DNA of 64,000 nt. It comes from Streptomyces qinglanensis. GTDB taxonomy: Bacteria > Actinomycetota > Actinomycetes > Streptomycetales > Streptomycetaceae. Below are positions 42,019 through 50,804 of the stretch, one piece after another. The stretch's first letter is position 1; every line of letters begins with the position of its first letter. Below the pieces are notes generated by a model that had not been told where the DNA came from, made no database searches, and saw nothing but the letters and a program-made list of their open reading frames with translations. Made by a program: the position numbers and the translations under genes. The stretch is from contig NZ_FOGO01000012.1 in assembly GCF_900111245.1 (NCBI RefSeq), forward strand, positions 62,001-126,000, in the 5' to 3' direction.

Positions 42019-43311
42019 GTGCACGACCCGACCAGCCCGGACCGCCCCGGCTCCCCGCCGCCCATGCCGCCGCTCTTCGACCGGCAGTTCGCCCTCGACC
42101 CCTACCCCGCGTACGCCTGGCTGCGCGAGCACGCGCCGGTCCGGCGGACCCGGCTGCCCAGCGGGGTGGAGGCGTGGCTGGTGACCCGGTACGCGGACGC
42201 CCGGGAGGCGCTCGCCGACCCGCGGCTGAGCAAGGACCCGCGCCGGCACGGCGAACAGGGCTCGCACGGCAAGGGCAAGGTCGGCATTCCGGGCGAGCGC
42301 AGTGCGAACCTGATGACGCATCTGCTCAACATCGACCCGCCCGACCACACCCGGCTGCGCCGCCTGGTCTCCACCGCGTTCACCCCGCGCCGGGTCGCCG
42401 CGTTCGCGCCCCGGGTACGGGAACTCGCAGACGGCCTCATCGACTCCTTCGCGCCGCGCGGCGAAGCGGACCTGATCCACGAGTACGCGTTCCCGCTGCC
42501 GATCTACGCCATCTGCGACATGCTCGGCGTCCCGCAGGAGGACCAGGAGGACTTCCGCACCTGGGCGGGCATGATGATCCATCAGCCCGGCAGCCCGCGC
42601 GGCGGCGTGGGCCGGGCCGTCAAGCGGATGCGCGGCTACCTGGCCGAGCTCATCCACCGCAAGCGCGCGGAGTCGGACACCGCCGAGGGCGGCGGCGACC
42701 TGATCTCCGGCCTCATCCGCGCCTCCGACCACGGCGAGCACCTCACCGAGAACGAGGCCGCCGCGATGGCCTTCATCCTGTTGTTCGCCGGGTTCGAGAC
42801 GACCGTCAACCTCATCGGGAACGGGACCTTCGCACTGCTGCGCCACCCCGAGCAGCGCGCCGTGCTGCAGCGCGCCGTCGCGGAGGGGGACGAGAAGCTG
42901 CTCGGCGGCGCCGTCGAGGAGCTGCTGCGCTACGACGGCCCCGTCGAACTGGCGACCTGGCGCTTCGCCGCCCGCGACCTGGTGCTGGGCGGACAGCGGG
43001 TGCGGGAGGGCGAAGCCGTGCTGGTGGTCCTGGCGGCAGCCGACCGGGACCCGGCCAAGTTCTCCGCACCCGACACCCTGGACCTGGCGCGGCAGGACAA
43101 CCAGCACCTGGGGTACGGGCACGGCATCCACTACTGCCTCGGCGCCCCGCTGGCCCGCCTGGAGGGCCGGACCGCGCTGGCCGCCCTGCTGCACCGGCTC
43201 CCCGATCTGCGGCTGGCCGCCGACCCCGACACCCTGCACCGGCGCGGCGGACTCATCATGCGCGGGCTGCGGACGCTGCCGGTGGAGTTCACCGCGACCG
43301 AGGGCGGATGA
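42019..43311 (+). CDS. cytochrome P450 (CYP107-like)
   Basis: 430 residues. All landmarks are standard: C-helix DPPDHTRLRRLVSTAF, I-helix LLFAGFETTVNLIGNG (A-G-F-E-T-T), K-helix EELLRYDGPVE, and haem loop GYGHGIHYCLGAPLAR with the thiolate Cys. It resembles the CYP107/CYP105-type soluble bacterial P450s that need separate ferredoxin partners; none is adjacent. Substrate unknown. GTG 42019 is the first in-frame start and the conserved DPYPAYAWLREHAPV begins soon after. In contrast to the P450 in the OleA-like operon this one has a fully canonical oxygen-activation motif. Confidence 0.94.
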   Translation: MHDPTSPDRPGSPPPMPPLFDRQFALDPYPAYAWLREHAPVRRTRLPSGVEAWLVTRYADAREALADPRLSKDPRRHGEQGSHGKGKVGIPGERSANLMTHLLNIDPPDHTRLRRLVSTAFTPRRVAAFAPRVRELADGLIDSFAPRGEADLIHEYAFPLPIYAICDMLGVPQEDQEDFRTWAGMMIHQPGSPRGGVGRAVKRMRGYLAELIHRKRAESDTAEGGGDLISGLIRASDHGEHLTENEAAAMAFILLFAGFETTVNLIGNGTFALLRHPEQRAVLQRAVAEGDEKLLGGAVEELLRYDGPVELATWRFAARDLVLGGQRVREGEAVLVVLAAADRDPAKFSAPDTLDLARQDNQHLGYGHGIHYCLGAPLARLEGRTALAALLHRLPDLRLAADPDTLHRRGGLIMRGLRTLPVEFTATEGG

Positions 43312-43492
43312 CCTGCACCGGCAACCGGTATGACGGGCTCTCACATATGTGACCGCGGCGTGATGTGGGCGACATTGGCTTGTGACTGTCGGACTTCGCA
43401 GCTACGTTCGGTCACCGACTTCGGTCATCGACTGCTGTCATCGACTGTCGACTACAGTCGTCGTCCCGTTCGTCCCCCACGAGAGGTCAACC

Positions 43493-44590
43493 ATGCGCTC
43501 CGGGAATGGTCGGCACCGCCGCCCCCGCCAAGCCCCCGCACTGTTCGTCGCCGCCGGGGTCACAGGTGCCGGAATCGCACTTCCGCTGCTCGGCGCCACC
43601 GGCGCACACGCCGCCGACGCCCACGTCTGGGACCGCGTCGCGGACTGCGAGAGCGGCGGCGTCTGGACTGCCAACGACTCCAACGGGTACTACGGCGGGC
43701 TCCAGTTGGACCTGGACACCTGGAAGTACTACGGCGGCACGATGTACGCCGAGCGGCCGGACCTGGCCAGCCGCAGCCAGCAGATCGCCGTCGGCGAGAA
43801 GATCCTGCAGGCCGAGGGTCCGCGCGCCTTCCCGCAGTGCGGCGGCGACCTGACGATCGAGATCCCCGGGTCGGACGAGGACACCGACCCGTCCGGCAAG
43901 CCGTCGCATGGCCCGGCCGACTCCGCCGGGAAGTCCGGCCCTTCCGGCAAGCCCGACGACGCCGGGAAGTCCGGCGAGTCCGGCAAGCCCGACGCGCGGC
44001 ACCCGGAGACGGACCCGTCGCCGGACGCGAGCGACTCGCCCACGGGCAAGGACGACGGCGCCGACCACAGGGACAAGGGCACCGGCTCCGACCGGGACTC
44101 CGGGAAGCCGGAGAGCGGGGAGTCCGGCACGCCGCAGCAGCCGTCCGACGACAGCACGTCCGGGGCACCCGGCTCCGGAGCGTCCGAGTCCGGGTCCCCG
44201 GACCCGGACGACGACACCGCCACCGGCTCCGACTCCGACTCGGCGGGCGACACCTCCGGCTGGTCCGACCTGGGCCCGTCGAGCCCGGACCGGCTCAAGT
44301 CCCCGTCCGACTCCGACGGGTCCCGCAAGGGCAAGCACCGGGGACGGCCCGCCGAGGAGCGGCCCGAGCACGACGAGCGCAGCGACCGGTCCTCCCGCGG
44401 CGGGGAGCGCGACCGCGCCGGAGAGGGCGGCGGCCGGCACCGGATCACCGTGCGGGCCGGCGACTCGCTCGCCCGGATCGCCGCGGAGCAGGACGTCGAG
44501 GGCGGCTGGAGCGAGCTGTACGCACAGAACCGGGAGACGGTCGGCGACGACCCGGACCTCATCCGCCCGGGCCAGCACCTGACGCTGTAG
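43493..44590 (+). CDS. rpfA: resuscitation-promoting factor with LysM domain
   Basis: 365 residues, secreted peptidoglycan hydrolase. Signal peptide about residues 1-40 (RRPRQAPALFVAAGVTGAGIALPLLGATGAHA). The Rpf transglycosylase-like domain covers residues about 42-120: DAHVWDRVADCESGGVWTAN with the catalytic Glu in DCESGG, YYGGLQLDLDTWKYYGG and the paired Cys in FPQCGG. A long linker rich in SGKPD and Ser/Asp repeats follows, and a C-terminal LysM domain (RITVRAGDSLARIAAEQ to IRPGQHLTL). It cleaves cell-wall glycan during spore germination and growth. ATG 43493 has AGAGGTC upstream. I looked for a c-di-AMP riboswitch in its leader and could not recognise one. Confidence 0.95.
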   Translation: MRSGNGRHRRPRQAPALFVAAGVTGAGIALPLLGATGAHAADAHVWDRVADCESGGVWTANDSNGYYGGLQLDLDTWKYYGGTMYAERPDLASRSQQIAVGEKILQAEGPRAFPQCGGDLTIEIPGSDEDTDPSGKPSHGPADSAGKSGPSGKPDDAGKSGESGKPDARHPETDPSPDASDSPTGKDDGADHRDKGTGSDRDSGKPESGESGTPQQPSDDSTSGAPGSGASESGSPDPDDDTATGSDSDSAGDTSGWSDLGPSSPDRLKSPSDSDGSRKGKHRGRPAEERPEHDERSDRSSRGGERDRAGEGGGRHRITVRAGDSLARIAAEQDVEGGWSELYAQNRETVGDDPDLIRPGQHLTL

Positions 44591-44762
44591 GTCGCGCAGG
44601 CCGCGTCAGCCGCGTGGCCCGCGCGGTCCGCCGTGGCCGTGCGGCGCCGGAGGAGTCCCCCGGAAGGGACACCCGGGAAGGAAACGGGACAGCCTCGCGG
44701 GTGCGCCGGGCGGGACGGTTAGGCTCGGGGCGGAAAGTCGTCCCAGACGAAGGAGAAACCTC

Positions 44763-46043
44763 GTGCCGTCCATCGACGTCGTCGTAGCCCGCGAGATCCT
44801 CGACTCGCGAGGCAACCCCACCGTCGAGGTCGAGGTCGGCCTCGACGACGGCAGCACCGGCCGTGCTGCCGTGCCGTCCGGCGCCTCGACCGGCGCCTTC
44901 GAGGCGCTCGAACTGCGTGACGGCGACGCCGCGCGCTACAGCGGGAAGGGCGTCGAGAAGGCCGTCCTCGCGGTCATCGAGCAGATCGGCCCGGAGCTGG
45001 TCGGCTACGACGCCACCGAGCAGCGGCTGATCGACCAGGCGATGTTCGACCTGGACGCCACCGCCGACAAGTCCTCGCTGGGCGCCAACGCCATCCTGGG
45101 CGTCTCGCTGGCCGTCGCGCACGCCGCCTCCGAGGCGTCCGACCTGCCGCTGTTCCGCTACCTGGGCGGCCCGAACGCGCACCAGCTCCCGGTGCCGATG
45201 ATGAACATCCTCAACGGCGGTTCGCACGCGGACTCGAACGTCGACATCCAGGAGTTCATGATCGCGCCGATCGGCGCCGAGTCGTTCTCCGAGGCGCTGC
45301 GCTGGGGCGCCGAGGTCTACCACGCGCTCAAGGGCGTGCTCAAGGAGCGCGGCCTGGCCACCGGGCTGGGCGACGAGGGCGGCTTCGCGCCGAACCTGGG
45401 CTCGAACCGCGAGGCCCTCGACCTGATCATCGAGGCCGTCCAGAAGGCCGGATACAACGCGGGCCAGGACATCGCGCTGGCGCTGGACGTGGCCGCCTCC
45501 GAGTTCTACGAGGACGGCGTCTACGCGTTCGAGGGGCAGAAGCGCTCCGCCGCCGAGATGACCGAGTACTACGAGCAGCTCGTCGCCGACTACCCGCTGG
45601 TCTCCATCGAGGACCCGCTGTTCGAGGACGACTGGGCGGGCTGGAAGACCATCACCGACAAGCTCGGCGACAAGGTGCAGCTCGTGGGCGACGACCTGTT
45701 CGTCACCAACCCCGAGCGGCTGGCCCGCGGTATCGAGGAGGGCGTCGCCAACGCCCTGCTCGTCAAGGTCAACCAGATCGGTTCGCTGACCGAGACGCTG
45801 GACGCGGTCGAGCTGGCCCAGCGCAACGGCTTCAAGTGCATGATGTCGCACCGCTCGGGCGAGACCGAGGACGTGACGATCGCCGACCTGGCCGTCGCCG
45901 TCAACTGCGGCCAGATCAAGTCCGGCGCCCCCGCGCGCTCGGAGCGCGTCGCGAAGTACAACCAGCTCCTGCGTATCGAGGAGATCCTGGACGACGCGGC
46001 GGTCTACGCCGGTCGTTCGGCGTTCCCGCGCTACAAGCGCTGA
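44763..46043 (+). CDS. eno: enolase
   Basis: 426 residues, glycolytic 2-phosphoglycerate dehydratase. Conserved elements: AREILDSRGNPTVEVE, GASTGAFEALELRDGD, VPMMNILNGGSHADSNVDIQEFM, GDEGGFAPNL (catalytic Glu region), ALDVAASEFY, SIEDPLFEDDW, LLVKVNQIGSLTE with the catalytic Lys, and the HRSGETED signature. GTG 44763 has AAGGAG seven bases upstream. It leads the eno-divIC-DUF501-ppx order that is typical of actinobacteria; a hairpin follows it. Confidence 0.98.
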   Translation: MPSIDVVVAREILDSRGNPTVEVEVGLDDGSTGRAAVPSGASTGAFEALELRDGDAARYSGKGVEKAVLAVIEQIGPELVGYDATEQRLIDQAMFDLDATADKSSLGANAILGVSLAVAHAASEASDLPLFRYLGGPNAHQLPVPMMNILNGGSHADSNVDIQEFMIAPIGAESFSEALRWGAEVYHALKGVLKERGLATGLGDEGGFAPNLGSNREALDLIIEAVQKAGYNAGQDIALALDVAASEFYEDGVYAFEGQKRSAAEMTEYYEQLVADYPLVSIEDPLFEDDWAGWKTITDKLGDKVQLVGDDLFVTNPERLARGIEEGVANALLVKVNQIGSLTETLDAVELAQRNGFKCMMSHRSGETEDVTIADLAVAVNCGQIKSGAPARSERVAKYNQLLRIEEILDDAAVYAGRSAFPRYKR

Positions 46044-46063
46044 CCGCCGCACACCGCGCCGCC

Positions 46064-46110
46064 GGTGCCCTGCGCCCCGACTCCTCCCGGGGTCCCGGGG
46101 ACAGGGCACC
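46064..46110 (+). terminator. hairpin after enolase
   Basis: Outer arms GGTGCCCTG (46064-46072) and CAGGGCACC (46102-46110), with an inner GC-rich stem (CCCCG...CGGGG), 20 bp after the eno stop. Likely reduces read-through into divIC rather than abolishing it. Confidence 0.7.
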
Positions 46111-46158
46111 GTCGCCACCGTTCACACAGCTTCGGCAGGTGCACCGCAGGGGAGAGGT

Positions 46159-46635
46159 ATGGGAGCGGACCGGGACCGTTTCTCCACCGCGACGCGCCTG
46201 CGCGCGCTCGGCGCCCAGGCCGCCGAGCGGGTGTACCGCGCCCAGGGCCGCAAGGTCCGCACCCCGCGCAAGGGCCGGCTCACCGGCCGGGCTGCGCTCC
46301 TCGCCCTGGTGGTGTGCTCCCTGGTCGTCGCGCTCGCGTACCCGACCCGGCAGTACATCACCCAGCGTTCGCAGATCGCCGACCAGCGCCGGCAGGCCGA
46401 GCAGGCCCGCGCGGAGGTGAAGCGGCTGCGCGAGCAGCGGGCCCGCTGGCAGGACCCCGCCTACGTGGAGCGGCAGGCCCGTGAGCACCTGCACTTCGTC
46501 CGCCCCGGCGAGACCGGCTACACCATGCCGGACGGCACGGCCGAGGTGCGCCGCCCCCGCGAGCACGAGCCGGAGGACCGGCCCTGGTACCAGAACCTGT
46601 GGGACGGTGTGGACCGCGCGGACCAGGACGGGTGA
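46159..46635 (+). CDS. divIC: septum formation initiator, FtsB/DivIC family
   Basis: 158 residues. Cytoplasmic basic N-terminus (about 50 residues), a single membrane helix LLALVVCSLVVALAYP, then an extracytoplasmic coiled coil (QIADQRRQAEQARAEVKRLREQRARWQDPAYVERQAREHLHFV) and a Pro/charged tail. The DPAYVERQAREHLHFVRPGET motif is the family signature. It bridges division proteins FtsL and FtsQ at the septum. ATG 46159 has GGGGAGAGGT directly upstream. Location between eno and a DUF501 gene is the standard actinobacterial context. Confidence 0.95.
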   Translation: MGADRDRFSTATRLRALGAQAAERVYRAQGRKVRTPRKGRLTGRAALLALVVCSLVVALAYPTRQYITQRSQIADQRRQAEQARAEVKRLREQRARWQDPAYVERQAREHLHFVRPGETGYTMPDGTAEVRRPREHEPEDRPWYQNLWDGVDRADQDG

Positions 46636-46717
46636 ACGCCCGCCCGCGCCCCTTCCGCGGGCGGCCCGCCGCCTGACCCTGCCCTGCCTGCCTCATGACG
46701 ATCGACCGCACGACCGA

Positions 46718-46757
46718 ACCCTCTTGACGACCGAAGCACCCTCCTGACGACCGAAGC
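46718..46757. repeat. 20-bp tandem duplication
   Basis: Two copies of ACCCTC-Y-TGACGACCGAAGC (46718-46737, 46738-46757; one mismatch) in the gap before the DUF501 gene. Confidence 0.85.
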
Positions 46758-46778
46758 GAAGCGACGAGCACCTCACCC

Positions 46779-47327
46779 ATGGACACTCCACCGCCCCGCA
46801 CCGAGCCGACCGCGCCCACCGACGCGGACATCGCCGCCTTCAAGGAGCAGCTCGGCCGCCCGCCGCGCGGGCTGCGCACCATCGCCCACCGCTGCCCCTG
46901 CGGGCTGCCCGACGTGGTGGAGACCGCACCCCGGCTGGAGGACGGCACGCCGTTCCCCACCACGTACTACCTGACGTGCCCGCGCGCCGCCTCCGCCATC
47001 GGGACGCTGGAGGCGAACGGCGTCATGAAGGAGATGACGGCGCGGCTGGCCGAGGACGCGGAACTGGCCGACGCCTACCGCGCCGCGCACGAGGACTATC
47101 TGGCCCGCCGCGACGCCATCGAGGAGCTGGTCGGCTTCCCCAGCGCGGGCGGGATGCCCGACCGGGTCAAGTGCCTGCACGTGCTGGTGGCGCACTCGCT
47201 GGTGGCGGGCCCCGGCGTCAACCCGCTCGGCGACGAGGCGCTGGCGCTGCTGCCCGAGTGGTGGCGCAAGGGGCCGTGTGTGACGGTCCCCGAGGAGACG
47301 GCGGAATCCGAGGAGGCCCGGCCGTGA
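46779..47327 (+). CDS. DUF501 protein
   Basis: 182 residues. DUF501 hallmarks: QLGRPPRGLRTIAHRCPCGLPDVVET, with the Cys pair, FPTTYYLTCPRAASAIGTLE, and the C-terminal GGMPDRVKCLHVLVAHSLVAGPGVNPLGDEA. The three conserved Cys and a His may bind metal. Function is unestablished, but it is nearly always found with eno, divIC and an exopolyphosphatase gene, as here. ATG 46779; the ribosome binding site is weak (ACGAGCACC). The stop overlaps the next start as GTGA. Confidence 0.93.
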   Translation: MDTPPPRTEPTAPTDADIAAFKEQLGRPPRGLRTIAHRCPCGLPDVVETAPRLEDGTPFPTTYYLTCPRAASAIGTLEANGVMKEMTARLAEDAELADAYRAAHEDYLARRDAIEELVGFPSAGGMPDRVKCLHVLVAHSLVAGPGVNPLGDEALALLPEWWRKGPCVTVPEETAESEEARP

Positions 47328-48298
47328 CGACGAACCGTGTGGCAGCCGTCGACTGCGGCACCAACTCCATCCGCCTGCTGGTGGCCGACGTGGCGGTGTC
47401 CGCCGACGGCACCCCGGGCGGCCTCACCGAACGGGACCGCCGGATGGAGATCGTCCGGCTGGGGCAGGACGTGGACCGCACCGGACGGCTGGCGCCCGAG
47501 GCGCTGGAGCGGACCTTCGCCGCCTGCCGCCGCTACGCCGAGGTCCTCACCGAGTTCGGCGTACCGCCCGAGCGGACGCGCTTCGTGGCCACCTCCGCCT
47601 CCCGCGACGCGGAGAACCGGGACGAGTTCGTCCGCGGCGTGCTGGACATCCTCGGCGTCGAGCCGGAGGTGATCACCGGCGACCAGGAGGCCGACCTCTC
47701 CTTCACCGGCGCCACCGAGGGGCTGGCACCCGGCACCTTCCCGCCGCCGTACCTGGTGGTGGACATCGGCGGCGGCTCCACGGAGTTCGTGCTGGGCACC
47801 GAGCACGTCGAGGCGGCCCGCAGCGTCGACGTGGGCTGCGTCCGGCTGACCGAGCGCCATCTCACGCACGGCGGCACCCGCACCGAGGTCCCGGCCGCCG
47901 AGCAGATCGCCGCGATCCGCGCCGACGTGCACGCGGCACTGGACGAAGTGGCGCGGACGGTGCCATTGGACCGGCCGCACACCCTGGTGGGGCTCGCGGG
48001 CACCGTCACCACGCTCGGCGGCATCGCGCTGGAGCTGGACGCCTACGACTCGGCCCGCATCCACCACTCCCGCATCTCGCTGGCGCAGGTCCGCGAACTC
48101 ACCTCCCGGCTGCTGTCCGCCACCCACGACGAACGCGCGGCCATCCCCGTCATGCACCCGGGGCGGGTCGACGTGATCAGCGCCGGGGCCCTCGTACTGC
48201 TGACGCTGATGGAGCGGATCGGCGCCCAGGAGGTCGTGGTGAGCGAGCACGACATCCTGGACGGCATCGCGCACAGTTGCGCCGCGGGGCGCTCCTGA
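47324..48298 (+). CDS. exopolyphosphatase, Ppx/GppA family
   Basis: 324 residues, ASKHA-fold phosphatase acting on polyphosphate or pppGpp. VAAVDCGTNSIRLLVADV is the phosphate-1 loop, LVVDIGGGSTEFVLG the phosphate-2 loop, GLAGTVTTLGGI the adenosine-type motif, and the family residues FVATSASRDAENRDEF and SVDVGCVRLTERHL are in place. The length is that of short actinobacterial Ppx lacking the extra C-terminal domains. GTG 47324 overlaps the DUF501 stop (GTGA) with AGGAGG seven bases upstream, so translation is coupled. A terminator follows. Confidence 0.95.
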   Translation: MTTNRVAAVDCGTNSIRLLVADVAVSADGTPGGLTERDRRMEIVRLGQDVDRTGRLAPEALERTFAACRRYAEVLTEFGVPPERTRFVATSASRDAENRDEFVRGVLDILGVEPEVITGDQEADLSFTGATEGLAPGTFPPPYLVVDIGGGSTEFVLGTEHVEAARSVDVGCVRLTERHLTHGGTRTEVPAAEQIAAIRADVHAALDEVARTVPLDRPHTLVGLAGTVTTLGGIALELDAYDSARIHHSRISLAQVRELTSRLLSATHDERAAIPVMHPGRVDVISAGALVLLTLMERIGAQEVVVSEHDILDGIAHSCAAGRS

Positions 48299-48318
48299 CC
48301 GGAGACGACAGCCCGATC

Positions 48319-48350
48319 GGCGCTCCCGGCGGACTTCCGCCGGGAGCGCC
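48319..48350 (+). terminator. hairpin terminator after ppx
   Basis: GGCGCTCCCGGCGGA (48319-48333) pairs with 48336-48350, about 20 bp after the ppx stop. It separates the housekeeping block from the XRE-regulator block. Confidence 0.85.
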
Positions 48351-48531
48351 GCCGTGTGCGGGCGGTGCCGGCCGGTCGGTGTCGGCCGGTCCGCAGCGGG
48401 CACGCATCCCGGTGGAGCAGGGCAGGTTGCGGCGAGTCCGGGCGCCCTCGTCGTTCGCCGGAGGCGGTCACCCGGCCGGCCCTACCATCGGAAGCGACAG
48501 CCACCAGGCCCGAAACCGCTGAGGTGCACAC

Positions 48532-49734
48532 GTGAGCAACTGGGCTGATCTGACGACCGGCAAGCGCATCAAGGCCCTGCGGGGCTCCGACCTGACACAG
48601 CACGAGCTCGCCGAAGCCGCAGGCGTCTCCTACGCCTTGGTGCAGAAGGCCGAGCAGGACCGCGGGGAGCTGTCCGTCGGCTCGCTGCTCAAGCTCGCCC
48701 GTGCGCTCCGCACCGACGTGGCCGTCGTTCTCGGACAGCAGGCCCCGCGCCGGGGCATGAGCAGGGACACCAGGGCCGCTGTCCGGCGGCTCTCCGAGGC
48801 GGTGCACGACAGCGCGCTCGGCGGGTGGGAGGGCATCGAGGAACCGAGCACGCTCGGCCAGCTCACCGCCGCGCACGACCGTCTGGGCACCGCCTACTGG
48901 CAGGGCTCGTTCGGCGAACTGAGCGAACTCGCCGCCAAGGTGCTGCTCGAAGGGCGGGCCGGGTACGCGCGGGCCACAGGGCACGAGCGCGAACAGTTCG
49001 CCTCACTGCTCGCCGCCACCTACCAGTTCGCCTCCTCGGCCGCGCTCCTCCTCGGGCAGCGGGACCTCGCCCTGAGCGCCCTCACCTCCGCCCGTCACCT
49101 GGCAGCGGACTCGGGCGACGAGGTGCAGGCCGCGCTCGTGGACTCGACGCTTTCCTGGATCTCGCTGCGCTGCGCGAGAATCCAGCGGGCGGTGTCCGTC
49201 GCCGAACAGGCGGCCTCCCGGATCGAGCCCTCGTTCAGCCGGGCCTCCCGGCCCCGGATGGTCGCATACGGGCGGCTCATGATCTCCGCGGCCGTCGCCG
49301 CGTCGCGGCAGGGCGACTCCGTCTCCGCCGACGACTATCTGTCGCAGGCCCACGCGGCGGCCGCCCGGCTCGGTGCGGACACGGCGATGTACGGCACGCA
49401 CTTCGGCCCCACCATGGCGAACACCGAAGCCGTGGGCATCGCGGTGGCACTCGGCAACCACGGAAGGGCGCTGCAACTGGCGGCGCGCACCCAACTGCCC
49501 CGCGCCATGCCCAAGCTGGCCCGCAACCGCTACAAGCTGGACGTCGCGCTCGCGCAGTGCTCGGCGGGGCTGTACGACCAGGCGGGCGACACTCTCGTCG
49601 AGGTCGGTCTCGACGCGCCGGAGTGGGTGCGGCACCAGGCGCTGCCGGGGGTCATCGGCCGGCGGATCGCGAAGGTGTCGACGGCGCGGGTCCGCAGCAT
49701 CGGCGAGGCGATCGGTGTCCCCCTGGTCGCGTGA
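48532..49734 (+). CDS. XRE-family helix-turn-helix regulator with large helical C-terminus
   Basis: 400 residues. HTH at about 8-65: GKRIKALRGSDLTQHELAEAAGVSYALVQKAEQDRGELSVGSLLKLARALRTD. The remaining 330 residues are helical repeats, probably TPR-like (DLALSALTSARHLAADSGDEV, GRALQLAARTQLPRAMPKLARN, GLYDQAGDTLVEVGLDAPEW). Proteins of this plan are common in Streptomyces beside small peptide or biosynthetic loci, where they may respond to a signal peptide through the repeats. GTG 48532 follows GAGGTG. First gene of the block that contains the candidate peptide-methyltransferase pair; there is a 94-bp gap to the next gene. Confidence 0.88.
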   Translation: MSNWADLTTGKRIKALRGSDLTQHELAEAAGVSYALVQKAEQDRGELSVGSLLKLARALRTDVAVVLGQQAPRRGMSRDTRAAVRRLSEAVHDSALGGWEGIEEPSTLGQLTAAHDRLGTAYWQGSFGELSELAAKVLLEGRAGYARATGHEREQFASLLAATYQFASSAALLLGQRDLALSALTSARHLAADSGDEVQAALVDSTLSWISLRCARIQRAVSVAEQAASRIEPSFSRASRPRMVAYGRLMISAAVAASRQGDSVSADDYLSQAHAAAARLGADTAMYGTHFGPTMANTEAVGIAVALGNHGRALQLAARTQLPRAMPKLARNRYKLDVALAQCSAGLYDQAGDTLVEVGLDAPEWVRHQALPGVIGRRIAKVSTARVRSIGEAIGVPLVA

Positions 49735-49828
49735 CGCCGACGCGGCGTAGGAGTCGGCCGGGCACTCGTTGCGCTGGTCCTACGTCAGATCTCTTCACCC
49801 TGGGTGATCGAGGCGACACGATTGATGC

Positions 49829-50314
49829 ATGGTCAGCAGCGAGCAGGGACTCAGGAAGAGGCCGACTCCGGCCCGGCGCACCGAGGGTGAGAGGCGGCGG
49901 CGGCACGCTCTCGCGGATCACGCGGCCGGTCACGTACCGGGCGAGGGCCCCGTACCCGCCCGCGTGGCGAAGGTCGACCGCTTCCGGGTCGTGGTCTACC
50001 TGTGCGCGGCGGCGAACTCCGACATCGCGGGGCCGCGCGAGGAGTGCCTCGCGTACGCCGGGTCGTTCGGCTGGCAGATCGTGGACGTGGTCGAGGACCG
50101 CGTCGGACTGCTGCCCCCGGAGGGGCGCGAGGGGCTGGCCCGCGCCGTGGAACTGGTCGAGGAGCGGAAGGCCGGTGCGGTGCTCACACCCTGGCGCTCG
50201 ATGATCTCGACCATCGCGCAGGAGTACGACGAGGTGGCGCGGAGCGTCGAGAAGGCGGGCGGCTTCCTGCACGTCATGGGCGCCGATCGGCCCCGCCCGC
50301 ACACTCCGTGCTGA
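49829..50314 (+). CDS. degenerate serine-recombinase-like domain protein
   Basis: 161 residues. From residue 50 it follows the resolvase catalytic-domain pattern: RFRVVVYLCAAANSD, REECLAYAGSFGWQIVDVVED, REGLARAVELVEERKAGAVLTPWRSMIS. Compared with the canonical YARVSTDDQ the nucleophile serine and neighbouring Arg are absent (YLCAAANSD), and the RLxR pair is replaced by WRSMIS. There is no DNA-binding domain after it. I read it as a non-catalytic relative, perhaps a regulator or structural protein. The first 45 residues are basic low complexity, so a start later than ATG 49829 is possible. Confidence 0.7.
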   Translation: MVSSEQGLRKRPTPARRTEGERRRRHALADHAAGHVPGEGPVPARVAKVDRFRVVVYLCAAANSDIAGPREECLAYAGSFGWQIVDVVEDRVGLLPPEGREGLARAVELVEERKAGAVLTPWRSMISTIAQEYDEVARSVEKAGGFLHVMGADRPRPHTPC

Positions 50315-50339
50315 CGCCGCGCCGGGCGCGGGGTGCCGC

Positions 50340-50804
50340 ATGGGCGTGAGGCCGCTGGAGCTGTGGGCCCGGTTCGACTTCCGCCGCGGGTCCTGCCACC
50401 GCTGCGAGCGTACGAACCTGCCGGTGGCGTGCCTGGGGACGATGGAGGCGCGCGGTGTCACCGTCCCCTTCCGTGCCTGTCACTGGTGCGTCTTCCGGGT
50501 CGAACAGCTCCACTGGGTCGAGGCCGAACGCGCTCGGCTGCGGGCGGGCGGTCCGCCGCCGGAGCAGCGGACCGCCCCGCACCGGCCCTCGCGGCGGGCG
50601 CTGTGCGTGCCCGGTGTCCCGCTGCGCATCGGGCGCCTCCGCACCGGCGGCGCCCGCACAGACTCCGCCCCGGCCGGGTCCGGTGGCTCCCCATCCGGCC
50701 GGGGCGGAATTCCGAAGCACCGCACGAGGAACACCGATCAGGAGGTACCCAGTGGACGCAGTTCCGTGGCTGACGCGGGCCGATGGTGGCAACCCGCAGG
50801 ATGA
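50340..50804 (+). CDS. small Cys-pair protein of unknown function
   Basis: Up to 154 residues. The first 70 look like a genuine compact domain with two Cys pairs: LWARFDFRRGSCHRCERTNLP (C-x-x-C) and FRACHWCVFRVEQLHW (C-x-x-C), plus a lone Cys between them, suggesting a zinc ribbon. After residue 75 the sequence is Arg/Pro/Gly-rich and unconvincing. The final 53 bases overlap the next gene in a different frame. ATG 50340 is the first start; its ribosome binding site is weak. Role in the block unknown. Confidence 0.55.
   Translation: MGVRPLELWARFDFRRGSCHRCERTNLPVACLGTMEARGVTVPFRACHWCVFRVEQLHWVEAERARLRAGGPPPEQRTAPHRPSRRALCVPGVPLRIGRLRTGGARTDSAPAGSGGSPSGRGGIPKHRTRNTDQEVPSGRSSVADAGRWWQPAG

Noticed and set aside
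43313..43492. c-di-AMP (ydaO-type) riboswitch before the Rpf gene
   Set aside because: This element precedes rpfA in some streptomycetes, but I could not find its conserved core; the leader here is mostly short TCATCGACTG-type repeats.
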